Assembly (NCBI RefSeq): GCF_017639205.1
Contig: NZ_CP071139.1
Coordinates: forward strand, 4,527,001 to 4,591,000
Source of the DNA: Streptomyces nojiriensis
GTDB lineage: Bacteria; Actinomycetota; Actinomycetes; Streptomycetales; Streptomycetaceae
Reading direction: 5' to 3'
Length of the DNA: 64,000 nucleotides
In this document: piece by piece, positions 60,613 to 64,000 of the stretch
Numbering within the stretch: position 1 is the first letter of the stretch
How the letters are laid out: every line of letters starts with the position of its first letter
The notes under the pieces: generated by a model
The model's database searches: none
What the model saw: the letters and a program-made list of their open reading frames with translations, nothing else
Told to the model about the DNA's origin: nothing
Made by a program: the position numbers and the translations under genes

Positions 60613-62703
60613 TCACGACTCGGCCGCCCCTTCCTTGACGATCCGGCGGTGGAAGACGACGAGGGCCACGAGCACGGCCGCGACCTCGACGGCGACGAGC
60701 ACACCGGTGACGCCGAGGTCGAGCCCGGTGAATTCGGCGGTCGGGCGGGGGGCGGGGATGCCGAGGGCCTCGTACCGGGCGGCGTCCTGGTTCTGCTGCC
60801 ACACCTGGAAGGGCACCCATGCGGCGAGCAGTACGGCGAGGACGCCTTCGACCAGCAGGACGGGACGGTGGGTGGCCGTGAAGGTCCAGCCGCTGATGTG
60901 GCGGGCGAAGATCGCCTGGGCGTTCTTGCGCGAGTGGACGATGCACACGCCGACTCCGGTGATGAGCAGCACCGCCACGGCCACCGCCAGGTTGAACAGC
61001 TGGAGCCGGAAGTCCCCGACCACCTTGCGCAGCTCCAGCGCGGCGTCCTGCCCCACGGGAGTCATGGCGGTGACGTACGACTCGAGGTGCCGCTTCTCGA
61101 CGCCGGCCGTGACGTCGTCCGGGTTGTGGAAGACGATGCTCCGCTGCGAGGCGTAGCTGGTGTAGCCCTTGTCGCTCAGGAAGGGCGCTCCGTTGGGGAA
61201 CACGATGATGACGGGGTCCGTCACCAGGGAGTCGTCCGCTCCGGGGTTGTCCGCGGCGTGCGACTTGCCTCGCGGGTTGTAGGTGAAGACGCGCTGGCCG
61301 TCCTTCGACGGCAGGGTCTTGACCTGGGCGGGAGCGATCTTGCCCGGGTCACTCGGGCTCAGCCACGTCGGGGTGAGCTCCTTCAGGCGGCCGGTGTGCT
61401 GTGCGAGGGCCTCGGGGACCAGGAGCCTGATCTGGTCGGGTGCCGCGGCGGTCGGTTCGATCCTTCGCCCCGCCGGGTCGAGGACGGGCTGCTCGGTGAG
61501 GAAGGTTTCGTTGACGACGAGCAGGTCGCCCTTGGTCAGGCCCGGTATGCCGGCCGACAGCCGGAGGTCACGGTGCCCGGCGACGATGATCTGGCCGTCC
61601 CGGTCGGCCTGGCGCAGCCAAGGGCCCACGTTCTCGTCCAGGCTGCGCAGGGCGGTGTCGCTCGCGAGGCTGCCGTTGAAGCGGATCGACGTGGCGTCGC
61701 CGATCTTCGCGTACGCCTCTCGGCTCTCCTGGCGGGCCAGGACGTCCTGGGCTCCCAGCACCACGGCTGTCGCGATGCTGAGGGCGAGCAGGAGCGCGGG
61801 TATCCGTACGAGGTAGGCGCTCACCGACGCGGCGCGCGCGGGCAGCTCGCCCTTGAGGGCACGCAGTACGTCGGTCTGGAACGTCAGCCAGAGCATCGCG
61901 CAGTGGGTGACGAGGGCGATGAGGCTCAGGGCGACCGTGCAGCCCAGGGCGATCGAGGCGAACTGGCCGATCCAGGCCAGCCCGTTGTAGAGGCCGAGGA
62001 GCAGCAGGGTCGCGGCGGACACCACGGCGCAGGCGACGGCCCAGAACGCCCCGAGTTGCCGCATGTCGCGCAGCAGGATCTGCCCGAACGACTTCCCCTG
62101 GAGCCGCTGCACTCCGTAGGCCTTGGCGTTGAGCAGGACGCTCGCGCCGGTCATCGTGACGACGGCGAGGGCGACCACGAAGAACGAGCGGTACAGCGCG
62201 CTGTCGGCGTAGACGGTGGTCAGCTGCGCCAGGGAGAAGGGCTGGTTGACGGAGGCGACGAGGCCGAGGTCGTCGAGGGTCCGGGTCAGCGAGGCGGCCG
62301 CTGCGTCCGGCCCGAAGACGTAGTAGAAGCCGCGCGGGTCGCGCTGTCCCAGCTCCGCGACGGGGTGCACGTCGGTGTGGTAACCGCGGCTGAACGCGGG
62401 ATAGCCGTCCCGCAGCCAGTCGGAGTGGGGGCCGCCCGGTGCGAGGTAGAGATGGCGGCGGTGGGAGGGATCCTTGAGGTCGGGGACCTCGCGCGCGATC
62501 GTCGCGTGGTTCTTCGCGGCGAACTCGGCGATCACGCCGGCGACCTGCGAGCCGCTGGCCGCACCGTCGGAGTCCGTCACCCAGACGACGGCGGAGTGCC
62601 CGAGGGCCCAATCCTCGTCGAGGCTCCGGAGGAAGAGGAAAGAGAGGGTCGCGGAGAACGCCAGTACGACGGCGTGGGCGAACTTGATACCTCGATGCAG
62701 CAT
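60613..62703 (-). CDS. Bacteriocin-associated integral membrane protein (TIGR01654-like)
   Basis: 696 residues. N-terminal helix at about 8-26, a long extracytoplasmic region (27-160), four or more helices between about 170 and 315, a second extracytoplasmic domain (330-560), and two to three helices near the C-terminus (GVCIVHSRKNAQ precedes the last ones). This MacB/FtsX-like layout is that of the bacteriocin-associated membrane protein of Lactococcin 972 operons, also called putative immunity protein. ATG 62703; no good ribosome-binding site is visible. Confidence 0.85.
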   Translation of the reverse strand: MLHRGIKFAHAVVLAFSATLSFLFLRSLDEDWALGHSAVVWVTDSDGAASGSQVAGVIAEFAAKNHATIAREVPDLKDPSHRRHLYLAPGGPHSDWLRDGYPAFSRGYHTDVHPVAELGQRDPRGFYYVFGPDAAAASLTRTLDDLGLVASVNQPFSLAQLTTVYADSALYRSFFVVALAVVTMTGASVLLNAKAYGVQRLQGKSFGQILLRDMRQLGAFWAVACAVVSAATLLLLGLYNGLAWIGQFASIALGCTVALSLIALVTHCAMLWLTFQTDVLRALKGELPARAASVSAYLVRIPALLLALSIATAVVLGAQDVLARQESREAYAKIGDATSIRFNGSLASDTALRSLDENVGPWLRQADRDGQIIVAGHRDLRLSAGIPGLTKGDLLVVNETFLTEQPVLDPAGRRIEPTAAAPDQIRLLVPEALAQHTGRLKELTPTWLSPSDPGKIAPAQVKTLPSKDGQRVFTYNPRGKSHAADNPGADDSLVTDPVIIVFPNGAPFLSDKGYTSYASQRSIVFHNPDDVTAGVEKRHLESYVTAMTPVGQDAALELRKVVGDFRLQLFNLAVAVAVLLITGVGVCIVHSRKNAQAIFARHISGWTFTATHRPVLLVEGVLAVLLAAWVPFQVWQQNQDAARYEALGIPAPRPTAEFTGLDLGVTGVLVAVEVAAVLVALVVFHRRIVKEGAAES

Positions 62704-62749
62704 CTATTGCCTAGCTAGGGGCACTTCTGGAGCGCGATTCGTGGGGGGC

Positions 62750-62812
62750 GAGCCGTCCGCCCGTACGGCGCGGACGGCTCATCGCTGCAAGGCCGGGTCG
62801 TGGGACCCGGCC
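62750..62812 (-). terminator. Two hairpins between bacteriocin precursor and exporter genes
   Basis: 62791-62812 (GGCCGGGTC / GACCCGGCC) begins 6 bases after the precursor stop; 62750-62780 (GAGCCGTCCGC / GCGGACGGCTC) follows. Together they could act as a leaky terminator or mRNA-stabilising structure, making far more precursor than exporter (inference). Confidence 0.65.
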
Positions 62813-62817
62813 TCAGA

Positions 62818-63105
62818 TCAGCAAGAGGTGTTGTAGTACGACTTGTTGCCGCTCAGCTTCACCTTGGCCGAGGTGATGGACCAGGAGCCCGAGGCGGCCT
62901 CGTCGCTGTCGATGTACGCACCGACGGAGGTCGAGCCGTGGCACTTGGAGCCGTGGTAGTAGTCCGACCACACGGTGGCGGTACCCGCGCCGTAGTTCCA
63001 CTCGCCGCCACCGACGTAGGCGGTGGTCGCGAGGGCCGGAGCGGCACCGGCGATGACGAGGGCGCCGGTGGCGACCGCGAGCTTCATGCTGCGCTTGATC
63101 TGCAC
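62818..63105 (-). CDS. Lactococcin-972-family bacteriocin precursor
   Basis: 95 residues. Sec signal (basic MQIKRSMK, hydrophobic core, APALA cleavage site after Ala26) and a mature peptide of 69 residues that begins TTAYVGGGEWNYG. The block GEWNYG...DYYHGSKCHGSTSV matches the Lactococcin 972 core (GTWQHG...NYHHGSKTHSATV). Two Cys (55 and 95) are absent from Lactococcin 972. GTG 63105 is chosen because GAAGGA lies 8 bases upstream; ATG 63114 would sit on the ribosome-binding site. Lactococcin 972 blocks septum formation by binding lipid II. Confidence 0.85.
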   Translation of the reverse strand: MQIKRSMKLAVATGALVIAGAAPALATTAYVGGGEWNYGAGTATVWSDYYHGSKCHGSTSVGAYIDSDEAASGSWSITSAKVKLSGNKSYYNTSC

Positions 63106-63129
63106 TGCAAACATCCTTCTTTTCGCGCA

Positions 63130-63143
63130 CTGATGATCATCAG
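63130..63143. promoter_or_regulatory. Perfect palindrome in the bacteriocin leader
   Basis: CTGATGATCATCAG, a perfect 14-base palindrome, 25 bases upstream of the precursor start and about 10-20 bases after the predicted transcription start: a repressor-type position. Confidence 0.7.
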
Positions 63144-63159
63144 AAAATGATCACTGCGG

Positions 63160-63189
63160 AGATTGCCGCAACAGTTCGAGGCATGTCAA
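63160..63189 (-). promoter_or_regulatory. Predicted promoter of the bacteriocin operon
   Basis: On the minus strand TTGACA (63189-63184), 18 bases, CAATCT (63165-63160): a strong vegetative -35 with a moderate -10, about 55 bases upstream of the precursor start. Confidence 0.6.
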
Positions 63190-63236
63190 CCGGCCATATG
63201 GCTCAAAGCCGTTGGTACGCTTGGGCTCCATGTCGA

Positions 63237-63252
63237 CGTGATGATCATCACG
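63237..63252. promoter_or_regulatory. Second copy of the TGATGATCATCA palindrome
   Basis: CGTGATGATCATCACG, perfect 16-base palindrome sharing the core TGATGATCATCA with the site at 63130-63143; the cores start 108 bases apart. It lies upstream of the -35 element, a typical distal operator or activator position. Confidence 0.7.
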
Positions 63253-63393
63253 CGCGACGGGGCCGAGCAACCACAGCCACCCGCCATGGCGTCTGGTCGG
63301 CCCCATGCAGAAGTGACACGTGTCAGCGCCGCATCGCACGCCCACCCGCCCGCCCGCCGGAACTGAGTTCGATGGCCGGCACCGCGTGCAAAA

Positions 63394-63422
63394 AGGGGTG
63401 CCACCAGATCGGTGGCACCCCT
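63394..63422 (-). terminator. Terminator downstream of tRNA-Ser(TGA)
   Basis: AGGGGTGCCACC / GGTGGCACCCCT stem followed, on the minus strand, by TTTTTGC; 27 bases past the tRNA 3' end. Confidence 0.85.
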
Positions 63423-63448
63423 CATGAGCTGGGCCTCGGCCCGCTTGG

Positions 63449-63533
63449 CGGTGGGTGTGGGATTTGAACCCACGGTGACTCGCGCCACGACGGTTTTCAA
63501 GACCGTTCCCTTAGGCCGCTCGGGCAACCCACC
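63449..63533 (-). tRNA. tRNA-Ser(TGA)
   Basis: 85-nt class II tRNA: acceptor GGTGGGT/ACCCACC, anticodon stem ACGGT/ACCGT around CTTGAAA (TGA), long variable arm. Reads TCA, a rare codon in this genome. Confidence 0.95.
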
Positions 63534-63560
63534 TGGCCGGTACAGAGTACCGGCCAGGTG
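63530..63560 (-). terminator. Hairpin downstream of the protease gene
   Basis: CACCTGGCCGGTA / TACCGGCCAGGTG, perfect 13-base arms, 26 bases after the protease stop; it overlaps the first bases of the tRNA-Ser gene. Confidence 0.7.
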
Positions 63561-63585
63561 GGGGTGGCGGGAGCGGCTCGAGGGG

Positions 63586-64000
63586 TCAGGACGTCTGGGC
63601 CTTGTCGTAGGCCGCCTTCGCCTCGTTGCCGAAGTACGGGCCGTACATCCGGTTCGGCAGGAAGGTGTAGCCGAAGCTGTTCACCGAGACCTGGGTGCCC
63701 AGGCCCGTGGCCTCGTTGAAGTCCTGGAACCAGGGGCCGCCGCTGGAGCCGCCGGTCATGTTGCAGCCCAGACCGTGGTCCTTGGTCAGCAGGAAGTCCT
63801 TGCTGCTGTTGCCGCTGCAGTAGACCAGCTTGGTGCCGTCGTACGGGGCCGCCGCGGGGAAGCCGAAGGAGTACATCTTCTTGTTGTAGCCGCCGTTGAA
63901 GGCGATGCCCTGGGCTCCCACGGCCTGGCTGAGGGTCTGCCCGTTCAGCGGGGCGACGACGGCGAGGCCGACGTCCATGTTCATGTCCTCGCTCGCGGCC
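63586..64000 (-). CDS. Secreted trypsin-like serine protease, C-terminal part only
   Basis: At least 138 residues; the gene enters from the right edge. The catalytic-Ser motif is visible in CNMTGGSSGGPW, and DMNMDVGLAVV may hold the catalytic Asp; a disulfide pair (Cys in YCSGN and GCNMTGG) flanks the active site. Resembles V8/glutamyl-endopeptidase-like S1B proteases of Streptomyces. The N-terminus, signal peptide and catalytic His are outside the window. It runs on the same strand as the bacteriocin operon but is separated from it by a hairpin and tRNA-Ser. Confidence 0.82.
   Translation of the reverse strand, partial: AASEDMNMDVGLAVVAPLNGQTLSQAVGAQGIAFNGGYNKKMYSFGFPAAAPYDGTKLVYCSGNSSKDFLLTKDHGLGCNMTGGSSGGPWFQDFNEATGLGTQVSVNSFGYTFLPNRMYGPYFGNEAKAAYDKAQTS

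Noticed and set aside
60367..62718. 783-codon plus-strand frame opposite the bacteriocin membrane gene
   Set aside because: Antisense shadow; the minus-strand product has the expected helices and operon context, while this one is charge-biased nonsense.
63163..63366. Small plus-strand frame upstream of the bacteriocin promoter as a regulator gene
   Set aside because: It overlaps the promoter/operator region, uses A/T-third codons unlike neighbours, and encodes no HTH.

Overview
The window is a very GC-rich actinobacterial chromosome segment, almost certainly Streptomyces. Supporting signs are strong G/C bias at third codon positions, frequent GTG/TTG starts, an Lsr2 nucleoid protein, a SigF/SigN sporulation sigma pair, a subtilisin-inhibitor-like (SSI) protein, ATGA-type gene overlaps, and Streptomyces-type parS sites (TGTTTCACGTGAAACA). 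From memory the gene order matches the purL to upp to sigF/sigN arm near the origin of other Streptomyces. I see no transposase, integrase or CRISPR array, so it reads as core chromosome with a few lineage-specific islands.

Layout. 0-15 kb: housekeeping block with the purine genes purL (cut by the edge), purQ, purS, purC and purD, then dnaX and the SRP RNA. It is interrupted by an ABC transporter plus two-component cassette lying between two nearly identical tRNA-Gly genes, and by a catalytically dead M48-like membrane protein. 15-28 kb: small membrane and secreted proteins, an ATP-grasp enzyme, DoxX, a VOC protein, an HhH-GPD protein, a cupin, an OpcA gene detached from zwf, a HerA-like ATPase, a ParB-fold small protein, upp, a universal stress protein, and tadA with its acidic partner. 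28-46 kb: sigF and sigN, a MarR-controlled MFS pump with a duplicated operator, a TetR regulator, a four-gene run (response regulator, sensor kinase, GT2-GtrA, GT39), an Lrp/SMP-30 pair, and a tRNA-Arg/tRNA-Ser cluster.

46-58 kb: the SSI-like protein, a giant PAS/receiver protein whose histidine-kinase core has lost its catalytic residues, a FadD ligase, two perfect parS sites (a third lies inside the kinase gene near 39.2 kb), an ECF sigma factor, and a five-gene operon of two acyl-CoA dehydrogenases, MaoC-DUF35, MaoC and a thiolase-like Ltp. That operon has the composition of the mycobacterial igr cassette, which removes the last propionyl piece of a sterol side chain.

58-64 kb: a nepA-like secreted protein and a complete lactococcin-972-type bacteriocin operon: precursor, multi-TM bacteriocin-associated protein, ABC ATPase, and an overlapping 41-codon membrane peptide that is easy to miss. 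The precursor has a recognisable promoter and two copies of a perfect TGATGATCATCA palindrome, with no regulator gene beside it. The window ends in tRNA-Ser(TGA) and a truncated trypsin-like protease gene. All four serine tRNA isoacceptors lie in this window.

The features I judge most worth following are the bacteriocin operon with its operators and small peptide, the igr-like operon, and the two degenerate enzymes (pseudo-M48 and pseudo-kinase). Assignments rest on reading motifs and memory of families; no database search was run.
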